Below, in pieces: positions 1 to 7,206 of a stretch of DNA of 18,810 bases (position 1 is the first letter of the stretch; each line of letters begins with the position of its first letter). The stretch comes from a bacterium. Its GTDB lineage: Bacteria > Calditrichota > Calditrichia > RBG-13-44-9 > J042. The notes below the pieces were generated by a model. That model was given only the letters and a program-made list of their open reading frames with translations. It was not told the DNA's origin and ran no database searches. Both the position numbers and the translations under genes were made by a program. The stretch covers positions 1 to 18,810 of the forward strand of contig WGBF01000281.1 in the NCBI GenBank assembly GCA_015494485.1. The letters are read 5' to 3'.

Positions 1-10
1 ATCCTCCTAA
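1..10 (-). promoter_or_regulatory. Shine-Dalgarno site of a gene lying left of the window
   Basis: Read on the minus strand these bases are TTAGGAGGAT, an almost perfect ribosome-binding site. It closely matches the site in front of the minus-strand gene that starts at 6918 (AAGGAGGATT). The start codon would lie a few bases outside the window, so an unseen gene is transcribed leftward and divergently from carA. The 275 bases up to carA would then be a shared divergent regulatory region. Nothing can be said about the product. Confidence 0.6.
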
Positions 11-125
11 CTGCTTGATATGATTTTGGGTTATTAAAAGTTTTGTAATGAAAATTATTATCGAACTGCAACACGGGAAGATTTAACCAAAATTCGGAAT
101 TTACGACCGGAATATCGGGTAAATG

Positions 126-260
126 GCCGGAGAGCAAAATATTGCATGGAATTCCCGGGAATTGGAAAATTTTTGCACTCCGGTGAAAGGTTAAGGAAGA
201 TTCGCATTTCCCGTTTTGAAACCCACCGGGCATCCCTTAAATTTGCCTGAATTTTTAGGG
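126..260 (+). promoter_or_regulatory. Structured carA leader with competing hairpins
   Basis: Three inverted repeats precede carA. Hairpin 1 pairs 127-139 (CCGGAGAGCAAAA) with 171-183 (TTTTGCACTCCGG): 12 of 13 pairs, with one A-A mismatch. Its loop holds a 14-base perfect palindrome at 150-163. Hairpin 2 pairs 180-185 (CCGGTG) with 224-229 (CACCGG) and continues with 189-192 against 220-223; it reuses bases of the right arm of hairpin 1, so the two are mutually exclusive. Hairpin 3 pairs 234-241 (CCCTTAAA) with 253-260 (TTTTAGGG), one mismatch, and buries the only purine-rich stretch just before the first ATG. The arrangement resembles an attenuator or translational switch, but no U-run typical of an intrinsic terminator follows hairpin 1 or 2. 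The regulatory role is inference. Confidence 0.4.
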
Positions 261-275
261 ATGTATAAGCCATCA

Positions 276-1361
276 ATGAAGAACCGGAATGCCAAACCCA
301 CCCCCGCCCGCTTAATATTAGAAGACGGTTCTGTTTTCGAGGGATTTTCCTTTGGGTACCCCCAGTCCCGGGCCGGCGAAGTGGTGTTTAATACCGGTAT
401 GGTCGGGTATCCCGAAACCATGACCGATCCTTCGTATCTGGGGCAAATTGTGGTCTTTACCTACCCGCTCATCGGTAATTACGGTGTTCCCCCTCAACAA
501 CGGGATGGCGGAGTTCATCGCCACCTGGAATCGCAGAAAATTCAGGTGCAGGGGATTATTGTATCGGATTACTCCGAAGACTTCTCCCACTGGAACGCGC
601 GGCGGTCGCTACAAAACTGGCTGTACTCCCAGAAAATTCCCGCCCTCACCGGCATCGATACCCGTACCTTAACCCGCAAATTACGGGAAGCAGGCACCAT
701 GCTGGGCAAAATTGAATTTGAGGACCAACCGGTCGATTTTTACGACCCCAATAAGGAAAATCTGGTGGCGCGGGTTAGCACACGCAAAATTCGCTATTAC
801 GGGGAAGGCAACCACACCATCGTGCTGGTGGATTGTGGCGAAAAGGAGAACATTCTGCGCCATCTGTTGCAGCGCAACGTCCGGGTTATTCGGGTGCCGT
901 GGGATTACGATTTTACCCAGCTGGAATACGACGGCGTGGTCATCTCCAACGGTCCCGGTGACCCCAAAATGTGCCGCCCCACCATTTTGCACATTCGCAA
1001 AGCGTACCAGGACGAAAAGCCCATGTTTGGCATTTGCCTGGGGCATCAGTTGATGGCCCTGGCAGCAGGCGCTGATACGTACAAATTAAAATACGGGCAC
1101 CGCGGGCAAAATCAACCCGTGCAGGCCAGCGACACCGGCAAGTGCTACATCACGTCGCAAAATCACGGGTATGCGGTGGATAATAAAACCCTGCCGGACG
1201 ACTGGCTGGTGTGGTTCACCAATTTAAATGATGGCACCAACGAAGGCATTCGCCACCGGCAAAAACCATTTTTTAGCACTCAATACCATCCGGAGGCCGC
1301 TCCGGGACCGGTGGACACCACCTTCATTTTTGACGAATTTGTAGGGCAGGTTATTCGATGA
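276..1361 (+). CDS. carA: Carbamoyl-phosphate synthase small (glutaminase) subunit
   Basis: Hydrolyses glutamine and channels ammonia to CarB for carbamoyl phosphate synthesis in the cytoplasm, feeding pyrimidine and arginine synthesis. With the start used here it is 361 residues. The N-terminal CarA domain holds FNTGMVGYPETMTDPSYLGQ. The class I glutamine amidotransferase domain has the nucleophile Cys254 in GICLGHQ, and His338 and Glu340 in QYHPEA. So it is a complete glutaminase, unlike animal CPS1, where the Cys is Ser. The body nevertheless resembles animal CPS1 (GTMLGKIEFEDQPVDFYDPN, RGQNQPV). The start is uncertain: TTG at 216 and ATG at 261 are in frame, but residues before 276 have no family counterpart, and AGGGA at 257-261 is a possible, rather distant, ribosome site for 276. 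The stop overlaps the carB start (ATGA), implying translational coupling. Confidence 0.96.
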   Translation: MKNRNAKPTPARLILEDGSVFEGFSFGYPQSRAGEVVFNTGMVGYPETMTDPSYLGQIVVFTYPLIGNYGVPPQQRDGGVHRHLESQKIQVQGIIVSDYSEDFSHWNARRSLQNWLYSQKIPALTGIDTRTLTRKLREAGTMLGKIEFEDQPVDFYDPNKENLVARVSTRKIRYYGEGNHTIVLVDCGEKENILRHLLQRNVRVIRVPWDYDFTQLEYDGVVISNGPGDPKMCRPTILHIRKAYQDEKPMFGICLGHQLMALAAGADTYKLKYGHRGQNQPVQASDTGKCYITSQNHGYAVDNKTLPDDWLVWFTNLNDGTNEGIRHRQKPFFSTQYHPEAAPGPVDTTFIFDEFVGQVIR

Positions 1362-4300
1362 GTGAATTTCCGCGAAAAGTCCTGATTCTGGGCAGCGCTG
1401 CATTAAAAATCGGCGAAGCAGGGGAATTTGATTACTCCGGCAGCCAGGCCATTAAAGCGCTGAAAGAGGAAGGGGTAGAAACCATTCTGGTAAACCCCAA
1501 CATCGCCACCATTCAAACCAGCGAAGACCTGGCAGACCGGGTATACTTTTTGCCGGTAAACCCCTATTTCGTGGAAAAGGTCATCGAAAAGGAACGCCCG
1601 GACGGCATTTTGCTCAGCTTTGGAGGGCAAACGGCGTTAAACACCGGGTTAACCCTGGCCAAAAGCGGTGTTCTGGAAAAGTACAACGTTCAGGTGCTGG
1701 GAACCCCCATTCAGGCTATCGAAGACACCGAAGACCGCGACCGGTTTGTAAACCGCCTGAAGGAAATTGATGCCCTCACGCCCCGCAGCAAGGCCGTTTC
1801 CACCGTGGAGGAAGCTGTGGCCTACGCCCGGGAATTGGGCTACCCGGTGATGATCCGCATTGCCTTTGCCCTGGGGGGATTGGGTTCTGGGGTGTGCCGC
1901 AACGAACGGCAACTGCGGCAAAAGGCCAGCAAAGCGTTTTCCTACACCAACCAGATTCTTATTGAAGAATACCTGGAAGGCTGGAAAGAAATTGAATACG
2001 AAGTGGTGCGCGACCGATACGACAATTGCATTACCGTGTGCAACATGGAAAACCTGGACCCGCTGGGCATCCACACCGGGGAAAGCATTGTGGTCGCGCC
2101 CAGCCAGACCCTGACCAACCGGGAGTACCACAAGCTGCGCGAAATTGCCATTCGGGTCATCCGCCACCTGGGTATTGTGGGGGAATGCAATATTCAGTAT
2201 GCGCTGGATCCCCGTTCGGAAGATTACCGCATCATTGAAGTAAATGCCCGGCTTTCCCGCAGCTCCGCCCTGGCCTCCAAGGCGACCGGCTATCCGCTGG
2301 CGTTTGTCGCCGCCAAATTGGCCCTGGGTTACGGATTGCACGAACTCCCCAATTCCATTACGCGGGTAACATCGGCCTTTTTTGAACCCTCCCTGGACTA
2401 CGTGGTGGTGAAAATTCCACGCTGGGACTTAAAGAAATTCCGACGGGTATCCCGGCGCATTGGTTCCGGGATGAAATCCGTGGGCGAGGTAATGGCCATT
2501 GGCCGCAGTTTTGAAGAAGCACTTCAGAAAGCCCTCCGCATGGTGGAAATTGGTGCCGAAGGGCTTATTGCCAACACCAATTTGCGCTTCGAAAACCTCA
2601 CCCGGGAAATAAAGGAACCCACCGAAGAACGCATTTTTGCAGTGGCGCAGGCCCTGCAGGAAGGGATGTCCATTGACCGCATTCATCGTCTTTCGCACAT
2701 TGACAAATGGTTTCTGTATAAACTGAACAACATCGTGCGCATCGGGAAAGAGCTGGAACAGGCCGGAACGGACGGGCTGACCGAAGACCTGTTGCGGCAG
2801 GCCAAGCAGGCAGGTTTTTCCGACAAGCAAATAGCCCGTCTGGTGGGCAGTGATGAGGCCTCCGTACGGAAATTGCGGTGGCAGTACCATCTGCACCCTT
2901 ACATTCGCCAGATTGACACCCTGGCCGCCGAATTCCCGGCGCAGACCAACTATTTGTACCTTTCCTACCACGGAATGCAGCATGACGTGAGCCCCCCGGC
3001 CGGGCAAAGCGTGCTGATTCTGGGGAGCGGCGCCTACCGCATTGGCAGCAGCGTGGAATTTGACTGGTGCAGCGTGAATGCGGGTAAAACCTTGCGTGAC
3101 CTTGGCCGGAAAACCATTATTTTAAACTACAATCCCGAAACGGTAAGCACCGATTACGACAATTCCGACCTGTTAATTTTCGACGAAATAACTCTGGAAA
3201 GCGTGCTGGAAGTGTGGCAGCTAATGAACCCCATGGGGGTAATCGTCTCCATGGGCGGGCAAATTCCCAACAACCTGGCGTTGAAACTGGATGCCGAAGG
3301 GGTGCGGATTCTGGGCACTGCCCCCCGGAACATCGACCGCGCCGAAGACCGCCGCAAGTTCTCCTCCCTGCTGGATTCCCTCAGCATCGACCAGCCGGAA
3401 TGGAAGGAACTGACTTCTGTGGAGGCGGCGCTGGATTTTGCCAATTCCGTGGGATACCCGGTGCTGGTTCGCCCCTCCTACGTGTTGAGCGGCGCTGCCA
3501 TGGCGGTTGCCTCCAACGACCAGGAGCTGAAACGTTACCTGGAACGCGCGGCGCAGGTTTCCCCGGAACATCCTACGGTCATCAGCAAATTTCTGGAAAA
3601 CGCCAAGGAAATTGAATTCGACGGCGTGGCGCAACACGGCGAAATCGTGGCGGAAGCCATTTCCGAACACGTGGAAAATGCCGGGGTTCATTCCGGGGAT
3701 GCTACCCTGGTGCTCCCCCCGCAGCGCACCTATCTGGAGACCATCCGGCAGGTCCGTGCCATTGCGGAAAAAATTGCCCGTGCCCTGCAAATTCACGGGC
3801 CGTTTAACATTCAGTTCATTGCCAAACAAAATGCCGTGAAAGTCATTGAGTGCAACCTGCGCGCGTCCCGCAGTTTCCCCTTCGTTTCCAAAATGCTCCG
3901 GCACAATTTCATTGACCTGGCCACGCGGGTGATTATGGGTGAACCGGTTCAACCACTGCAAAATTCACTATTCGAAATGGATTACGTGGGCGTCAAAGCG
4001 CCCCAGTTTTCCTTCACCCGCCTGGAGGGTGCCGACCCCACGCTGGGGGTGGAAATGGCCTCCACCGGAGAAGTGGGCTGCATTGGCAGCGATTTTGAAG
4101 AAGCCTTTTTGAAAGCCTTAATCTCCGTGGGCTTTCCCCACCCGGAACAGATCCGCACCGTGCTGCTGTCCACCGGGAATATTGAATCCAAAGCGGAATT
4201 GCTGGAAAGCACCCGCCTGCTGCAAACCCTGGGAATTAAATTTTACGCCACCAAAGGCACGGCCCGCTTTATGAAAAACAACGGCATCGATGCGGAAATT

Positions 4301-4558
4301 CTGTACTGGCCTCTGGAGCGCAAACAGCCCAACACGGTGGATTACATCAAAGCAGGGAAAATTGACCTGGTCATTAACATCCCCAAAAACTACCAGGAAG
4401 AAGAACTGACCAACGATTACATCATCCGGCGCACCGCGGTGGACTACAACGTGCCATTGATTACCAACCGCCAGCTGGCCATGCGTTTTGCCGAAGCGTT
4501 GTGCCGCAAACGGCTGGAATCCCTGGAAATTAAAAGCTGGGATGAGTACGGGCGGTAA
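1358..4558 (+). CDS. carB: Carbamoyl-phosphate synthase large subunit, animal CPS1/CAD-like
   Basis: Makes carbamoyl phosphate from bicarbonate, CarA-derived ammonia and two ATP. Its 1066 residues are full length for the family. The two homologous ATP-grasp halves are visible: half 1 with RIAFALGGLGSG (167-178), NMENLDPLGIHTG and EVNARLSRSSALASKATGYP; half 2 with RIGSSVEFDWC (about 561-571), RPSYVLSGAAM (about 705-715) and ECNLRASRSFPFVSK. A C-terminal MGS-like allosteric domain runs from about 930. The half 1 loop reads ALGGLGSG, as I recall for animal CPS1 and CAD, rather than the GGSGGG or GGTGGG of most bacterial CarB. In the allosteric domain Lys945, Thr965, Thr968 and Asn1007 match E. 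coli UMP-site residues, but Trp984, Ile1008 and Pro1009 replace Lys993, Thr1016 and Thr1017. Co-transcribed with carA (4 nt overlap). Confidence 0.98.
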   Translation: MSEFPRKVLILGSAALKIGEAGEFDYSGSQAIKALKEEGVETILVNPNIATIQTSEDLADRVYFLPVNPYFVEKVIEKERPDGILLSFGGQTALNTGLTLAKSGVLEKYNVQVLGTPIQAIEDTEDRDRFVNRLKEIDALTPRSKAVSTVEEAVAYARELGYPVMIRIAFALGGLGSGVCRNERQLRQKASKAFSYTNQILIEEYLEGWKEIEYEVVRDRYDNCITVCNMENLDPLGIHTGESIVVAPSQTLTNREYHKLREIAIRVIRHLGIVGECNIQYALDPRSEDYRIIEVNARLSRSSALASKATGYPLAFVAAKLALGYGLHELPNSITRVTSAFFEPSLDYVVVKIPRWDLKKFRRVSRRIGSGMKSVGEVMAIGRSFEEALQKALRMVEIGAEGLIANTNLRFENLTREIKEPTEERIFAVAQALQEGMSIDRIHRLSHIDKWFLYKLNNIVRIGKELEQAGTDGLTEDLLRQAKQAGFSDKQIARLVGSDEASVRKLRWQYHLHPYIRQIDTLAAEFPAQTNYLYLSYHGMQHDVSPPAGQSVLILGSGAYRIGSSVEFDWCSVNAGKTLRDLGRKTIILNYNPETVSTDYDNSDLLIFDEITLESVLEVWQLMNPMGVIVSMGGQIPNNLALKLDAEGVRILGTAPRNIDRAEDRRKFSSLLDSLSIDQPEWKELTSVEAALDFANSVGYPVLVRPSYVLSGAAMAVASNDQELKRYLERAAQVSPEHPTVISKFLENAKEIEFDGVAQHGEIVAEAISEHVENAGVHSGDATLVLPPQRTYLETIRQVRAIAEKIARALQIHGPFNIQFIAKQNAVKVIECNLRASRSFPFVSKMLRHNFIDLATRVIMGEPVQPLQNSLFEMDYVGVKAPQFSFTRLEGADPTLGVEMASTGEVGCIGSDFEEAFLKALISVGFPHPEQIRTVLLSTGNIESKAELLESTRLLQTLGIKFYATKGTARFMKNNGIDAEILYWPLERKQPNTVDYIKAGKIDLVINIPKNYQEEELTNDYIIRRTAVDYNVPLITNRQLAMRFAEALCRKRLESLEIKSWDEYGR

Positions 4559-4613
4559 GCGCAGAATAACTTCCCAGTTTCAATTTGCTGTTACAAAATG
4601 TAGTGCAAATTCG

Positions 4614-4655
4614 CCGTCTTGCCGTTTCTCCTTGTTTATGAACAGACGGTTTTTT
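4614..4655 (+). terminator. Possible first terminator after carB
   Basis: CCGTCT (4614-4619) pairs with AGACGG (4644-4649), and six T residues follow directly (4650-4655). The stem is short and the loop long (24 nt), so it is weaker than the hairpin at 4729, but the GC-rich stem plus T6 is the right pattern, 55 nt past the carB stop codon. The rest of the gap between carB and the next gene (4559-4785) holds no gene that I can support. Confidence 0.4.
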
Positions 4656-4728
4656 CATGTGAAGTTCTTTGACCGACGTCCATCAATATCGGGCCTTCCA
4701 ACAACGAGAAAGCAACGGGCAATAACAA

Positions 4729-4770
4729 AAGCGGGACAACCGGAGTGGCTGTCCCGCTTCAACATTTTTT
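4729..4770. terminator. Bidirectional intrinsic terminator between convergent genes
   Basis: AAGCGGGACA (4729-4738) is perfectly complementary to TGTCCCGCTT (4750-4759), with an 11-nt loop. On the plus strand ATTTTTT follows (4764-4770). On the minus strand the stem is followed by TTTTGTTATT. It sits between carB (+) and the beta-helix gene (-), 26 nt beyond the latter's stop codon, so it can end both transcripts. Confidence 0.8.
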
Positions 4771-4785
4771 ACTCCGTGCGGTTAC

Positions 4786-6918
4786 TTATTTCAACAACTG
4801 CATCGTCCGGCTTTGTACAAACGCACCGGCCTTCAGGCGGTAAATGTACAACCCGCTGGCCACCGGCTGGTGGTTTGCATCCCGGCCGTCCCACATCACC
4901 GTGTAGCGTCCCGGTGCCAGAGGCGCATTCACCAGCGTGCGGATTTTACGACCGGCCATGTCGAACACTTCCAGCACTACCGGTACCTGTCCCCGGGAAG
5001 TTTCGGCAACGTCAAACGACAGGTAGGTTATGGGATTAAACGGATTGGGGAAATTGGCCCGAAGCGCAAATTGCTGCGGCAATACGGAATTATTGCGGGT
5101 AAGCGGTCCTCCTTCCATCAAAACCGCCGCAGAAATTTTCTGCACAAAATGAATGGTGCCATCCATATCCACACTGTACAATTTGTACCAATATGTGGCA
5201 TTGTGTTCCACCTGGCGGTCCACAAATTCGTAGGTTTTGGGTTGCGAGGAATTCCCTTCACCATTCAGCGCCGGATTGGTTCGGTAGGAGGCCAGTTCTT
5301 TAAACGGTCCCGATTCCGCTGTGGCCCGTTCCAGAATAAATCCCAGGTTGTTGAATTCACTTTCGGTAATCCAGATGAGACGCACAGCCCGATCTTCCGG
5401 CAGTGCCTGAAAACTGCTTAAGGTCACCGGCAGCGGGTTATCCGTGTTTTCATCGGCACCCTTGTAGGGGGCGGTAGCGCTCCGCGGTTGCTGGTCAATA
5501 TCGTCTGTTACACCGGCAATGGGGGTACCTGCCAAATTGGGATCACCAATAGAGGACCCGCTTAAATGAAAATCCGTAGAAATATTTACAAACGTTACGG
5601 CAACATTGGTTGAATTGCCATCCTGGCTGGTACCCGTTTGCCAGTCCGACAGCGTTTTGTACGACGTAGAGCCATTGTACCCTACATTCGCATTGGTCGC
5701 TGTCTGGAAGTTATTATAATCCGAGGTTAAAATACCATTATTGTAAATGGCATACGCATTACTGGCATCCACATCCTGGATGATAATGTTATTTTTGACA
5801 TCAATCGTCCCGGCACAATAGATACAAGCGGCATCCGTAATGGGATTGGCAATCAGGGGGTTCATCCGGAAGGTATTGTGATACACGTAATATTTGGCAT
5901 TGGGCGCTGAAATGTCCAATAAATAGTAATACGCCGGGGCTACGGTCCCATTGGACACGTTTCCACCCAAAAAATTGTTGTACACATACACATTGGCTCC
6001 ACCATCCCGCACCTGAGTATTTTGAACCAGAGTGAGATTGCCATTATCATTATTAGAAGAAAAGGTATGAAAGCGATTTCGCTGGATGTAAATTTCTCCT
6101 TCAACCTGGTATAAACTCAATACAGGAGAAGAAGAATTTAGGTTGTTATCCGCAATAAATTCATTATCCCGGAATTCTATCCGGGTGCCGACGGTTCCAC
6201 AATAAAATATGCCCACTCCGGCATATCCCCCTAACCGTCCATAAAATGTGTTATTAGAGAACAACCATGTAGATGGGTATAAACTTGCCGTGGAACTTCC
6301 GGATACATAAACAGCGGCCAGGTTGCTGAATCCCGATGACCCCAACACACAATTCTCAATGCGAACGCCATCCGGGACATCCGTAGCACCTGTTGGCACA
6401 TCGCTATAAATAACCCAATTATTGGAGGCGGTTGGATTGGACGGATAGGTGAGAATGGTATTTTTCAGAAGAAAATTGTCCGAATTCCCAAAAATGTGAA
6501 TCACCTTGTCATACCCGCTGGATTGGTAAATGGTCATGTCACGCGACGTGCTCCCATTATTGGACCCGTCAATCGTCACGTAAGGGGTATTGTTGATCGC
6601 CAGCGGTCCACTCCCGTCAATGGTAATGATTACCGTTTTACCCGGCGCAGGTTTAATGACCACATTGTTCGTATTGGTAAGGTCACTGCGATTTAATATT
6701 AAATTGGAACCCACTTCGGTAATATCCGCATCAATCAACAAATTTACCGTCCCGGAAACACCATTGGCGTTAATATCCGCAAAGGCTGCTGCCAGCGAGG
6801 CGTATCCCTGAGGGTTACTACCCTGTGGAATGTAATAGTCTCCCCCACTTACCTGTGCGAAAAGAGAAAGAGCTCCGACAATAATAAAACTAATAACCCG
6901 CACTAACCATTGCATCAT
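4786..6918 (-). CDS. Secreted beta-helix protein with C-terminal Por/FlgD-like sorting domain
   Basis: A 710-residue exported protein of unknown substrate. Signal peptide at about 1-21 (hydrophobic stretch ending LSLFA, then QVSGG). Residues about 30-480 are rich in Asn, Gly, Thr and Ser, with short repeated strands (YVTIDGSNNG, IFGNSDNFLLKNTIL, VYVYNNFLGG, IDVKNNIII), typical of right-handed parallel beta-helix adhesins or polysaccharide-active proteins. Residues about 490-600 look like a fibronectin III-type domain (LPVTLSSFQA through LIWITESEFNNLGFILERA). From about 622, NFPNPFNPITYLSFDV, VFDMAGRKIRTLV, GRYTVMWDGRDANHQPVASG and a closing MQLLK form the FlgD-like/T9SS type A sorting fold common in this bacterial group. 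AAGGAGGA at 6930-6923 gives usable spacing to either of two consecutive ATGs (6918 or 6915). No catalytic motif is visible; a structural or adhesive role is equally possible. Confidence 0.9.
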   Translation of the reverse strand: MMQWLVRVISFIIVGALSLFAQVSGGDYYIPQGSNPQGYASLAAAFADINANGVSGTVNLLIDADITEVGSNLILNRSDLTNTNNVVIKPAPGKTVIITIDGSGPLAINNTPYVTIDGSNNGSTSRDMTIYQSSGYDKVIHIFGNSDNFLLKNTILTYPSNPTASNNWVIYSDVPTGATDVPDGVRIENCVLGSSGFSNLAAVYVSGSSTASLYPSTWLFSNNTFYGRLGGYAGVGIFYCGTVGTRIEFRDNEFIADNNLNSSSPVLSLYQVEGEIYIQRNRFHTFSSNNDNGNLTLVQNTQVRDGGANVYVYNNFLGGNVSNGTVAPAYYYLLDISAPNAKYYVYHNTFRMNPLIANPITDAACIYCAGTIDVKNNIIIQDVDASNAYAIYNNGILTSDYNNFQTATNANVGYNGSTSYKTLSDWQTGTSQDGNSTNVAVTFVNISTDFHLSGSSIGDPNLAGTPIAGVTDDIDQQPRSATAPYKGADENTDNPLPVTLSSFQALPEDRAVRLIWITESEFNNLGFILERATAESGPFKELASYRTNPALNGEGNSSQPKTYEFVDRQVEHNATYWYKLYSVDMDGTIHFVQKISAAVLMEGGPLTRNNSVLPQQFALRANFPNPFNPITYLSFDVAETSRGQVPVVLEVFDMAGRKIRTLVNAPLAPGRYTVMWDGRDANHQPVASGLYIYRLKAGAFVQSRTMQLLK

Positions 6919-6932
6919 ATAATCCTCCTTAT

Positions 6933-6962
6933 TTGACAGTTCGATGACGTGTTATTTATTAT
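6933..6962 (+). promoter_or_regulatory. Sigma-70-type promoter toward the MATE gene
   Basis: Perfect -35 TTGACA (6933-6938), 18-nt spacer, and -10 TATTAT (6957-6962, 5 of 6 consensus). Transcription would begin near 6969 and leave a leader of about 238 nt before the transporter start at 7207. It overlaps a leftward promoter on the other strand. Confidence 0.5.
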
Positions 6963-6983
6963 AAAATACCGGGTAAACTGTCA
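6934..6983. repeat. Inverted repeat spanning the divergent promoters
   Basis: TGACAGTT (6934-6941) and AACTGTCA (6976-6983) are exact reverse complements. Their start-to-start distance is 42 bp, close to four helical turns, and the centre falls at 6958.5 within the overlapping -10 boxes. Part of the symmetry is explained by two -35 elements facing each other, but the extra GTT in both arms is not. It could be an operator for a symmetric regulator; that is inference. Confidence 0.4.
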
Positions 6984-6984
6984 C
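6958..6984 (-). promoter_or_regulatory. Promoter of the beta-helix gene
   Basis: On the minus strand there is a perfect -10 TATAAT (6963-6958) with a -35-like GTGACA (6984-6979), separated by 15 nt, which is shorter than ideal. The start would be near 6951, about 30 nt upstream of the gene's start codon. The -10 box shares bases 6958-6962 with that of the rightward promoter, so polymerase can occupy only one at a time. Confidence 0.4.
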
Positions 6985-7206
6985 GGGATCGGTATAAAAT
7001 CATCATAATCGTGCAAATAAATCAAAGCTTGAACAATAATATTATTATAATTGAACGGGCATTTATGTCTCCATACCTAAAGCAGTTGGTTTTATTTAAT
7101 GACCGTACATGCCACTGCCGACAGCTCCGGCTTTTTTGCCCCAAAGGTTCCCACCCTTCCGTAAAAATCCCGTTGCATCCCCGGGTAAATCCCCTATTTT
7201 ACCACC
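6969..7206 (+). other. Long leader of the MATE gene
   Basis: About 238 nt between the predicted transcription start and the transporter start. It holds a 12-base AT palindrome (7036-7047) and a small open frame, 7065-7214 (49 codons, ATG start, no ribosome site), which overlaps the transporter start codon and ends 8 bases into it. The frame has no recognisable sequence character, and it is probably chance. No riboswitch that I recognise. Confidence 0.3.

Noticed and set aside
58..276. 72-codon minus-strand frame before carA
   Set aside because: Would start within carA and run through the structured leader; no protein-like character.
3221..3961. 246-codon open frame on the minus strand inside carB (others at 1649-2341 and 2429-3007)
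   Set aside because: Fully antisense to an intact, strongly conserved carB; translations are rich in His, Gln, Gly and Asn with no domain character and no ribosome site, as expected for shadows of a coding strand.
4488..5039. 183-codon plus-strand frame across the carB end
   Set aside because: Overlaps the conserved carB end, two terminators and the conserved C-terminus of the beta-helix gene.
7036..7047. Palindrome AATAATATTATT
   Set aside because: Short and of pure A/T in an AT-rich leader; expected by chance.
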